Of a stretch of 20,675 nucleotides of DNA, positions 19,868-20,675 are shown one piece after another. Under the pieces are notes generated by a model that saw only the letters and a list, made by a program, of their open reading frames with translations, did not search any database and was not told the origin of the DNA. Position 1 is the first letter of the stretch. Every line of letters starts with the position of its first letter. The DNA is from Corallochytrium limacisporum (Eukaryota > Opisthokonta): positions 1-20,675 of the forward strand of contig PDIP01000125.1 in assembly GCA_002811645.1 (NCBI GenBank), read 5' to 3'. Position numbers and translations under genes: made by a program.

Positions 19868-20675
19868 GCATCATCATATAGTAACAGATATTCCTGTGAC
19901 ACAGCCATATCCTTTCTTCACCGAAGACAATGATATAGTCGCGTTTTCTGTTCGACTGTCCTGAGATCTCCGTTAGGTCTTGAGCTTGTGCATATGAATG
20001 ACTATCGCAAGAATAGGCAAGAAGTTTAGGAATCCCATCTCTCTGTGAACACATAGGAGGTGTCCCGCTTGGGACAGACGCATCACATCGAACCCAAAAC
20101 ACGACATTAAACTTAACTTAGTTTGGATGCATTCTTCATTGAAGGTCCTCACACTACTACTAAAGTAGGCTCCAGGCCACCGCAGGAAGCACCGTAGTCG
20201 ACATCTATATGCTGTAGATCAGCGATTGCTGTTCGTAGACATAGACATATCCATCACTTGCCCACTGTCATGCAAAACATGAGAGGTATAGAAGCCAGAT
20301 GTCCTGCCGCGGGTGTTTCCTGTGTTTTGCACGGTGGCAGACGTTATACGCCACCAGTACTCTCTACTTTGCGCAGCATTGTCAGCGCATTCTCTTCACA
20401 AATTGAATGATGCTAGTATGATGTAGTATCTACAGAGGCCAAAGATGTTCATTTGCACCGGACACATCCATGCCATAGCTCTGGCACCATGTTACTCTAC
20501 GGTTGATGTAGTTGTCGGCGCAGGCCTCGAAAAGAAACGCGTGAGTTCAGTATGTTAGCCATGTGTCCCATAATATTGGCCTGCTGTATGCAATTCATTC
20601 AAATGGCTTCGAGGATGTGGATGCCTAACGTATGCTACCACGATACAGAGCCGCTACGCGCCCCCCCCCCCCCCC
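19868..20675. other. 3' contig end, no gene seen
   Basis: About 800 nt of mixed sequence with no recognised gene, ending in C15 (20661-20675), where the contig stops. Confidence 0.6.

Overview
This window looks like a complete contig from a eukaryotic nuclear genome, probably a fungus and perhaps an early-diverging one. Six of the seven intact genes read as single uninterrupted frames with Kozak-type starts (A at -3 where checked), and the one clear intron has a GTAAGT donor and an ACTAAC branch site. The dolichol-phosphate mannosyltransferase is of the single-subunit yeast type, and mitochondrial and secretory housekeeping genes are all nuclear-encoded. The exact lineage cannot be settled from the sequence. 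Both ends are homopolymers (G9 at the start, C15 at the end), and long G or C runs recur between genes, so the ends are probably assembly breaks.

Left part (1-14.7 kb), gene-dense. In order: SAS10/UTP3 (+, two exons; ribosomal small-subunit processome), a Golgi pH regulator (GPHR/GPR89 family, +), SDH3 (-) and SDH4 (+), the two membrane anchors of respiratory complex II, placed head to head across a 1.16-kb intergenic region. Then come class III alcohol dehydrogenase / S-(hydroxymethyl)glutathione dehydrogenase (-), Rab GDP-dissociation inhibitor (+), and a DPM1-type dolichol-phosphate mannosyltransferase (-) with an extra N-terminal membrane segment. These are followed by a broken leucine-rich-repeat gene (+) and a small bZIP transcription factor (-). 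The bZIP basic region and the segment before it resemble animal CNC (NF-E2/Nrf/Skn-1) proteins.

Right part (14.7-20.7 kb), gene-poor. It holds a polypyrimidine block, simple repeats, several stem-loops, one doubtful coding patch near 15.7-16.1 kb and one 284-codon orphan ORF near 19.0-19.9 kb. I recognise no known gene there, and no tRNA, rRNA or CRISPR.

The genes do not form one pathway. The functional links worth noting are the paired complex II anchors, which share CCAAT and CAATTGAG elements near both ends of their common promoter, and the bZIP gene, whose 3' flank carries a cluster of UGUACYAUA elements resembling PUF-protein binding sites.
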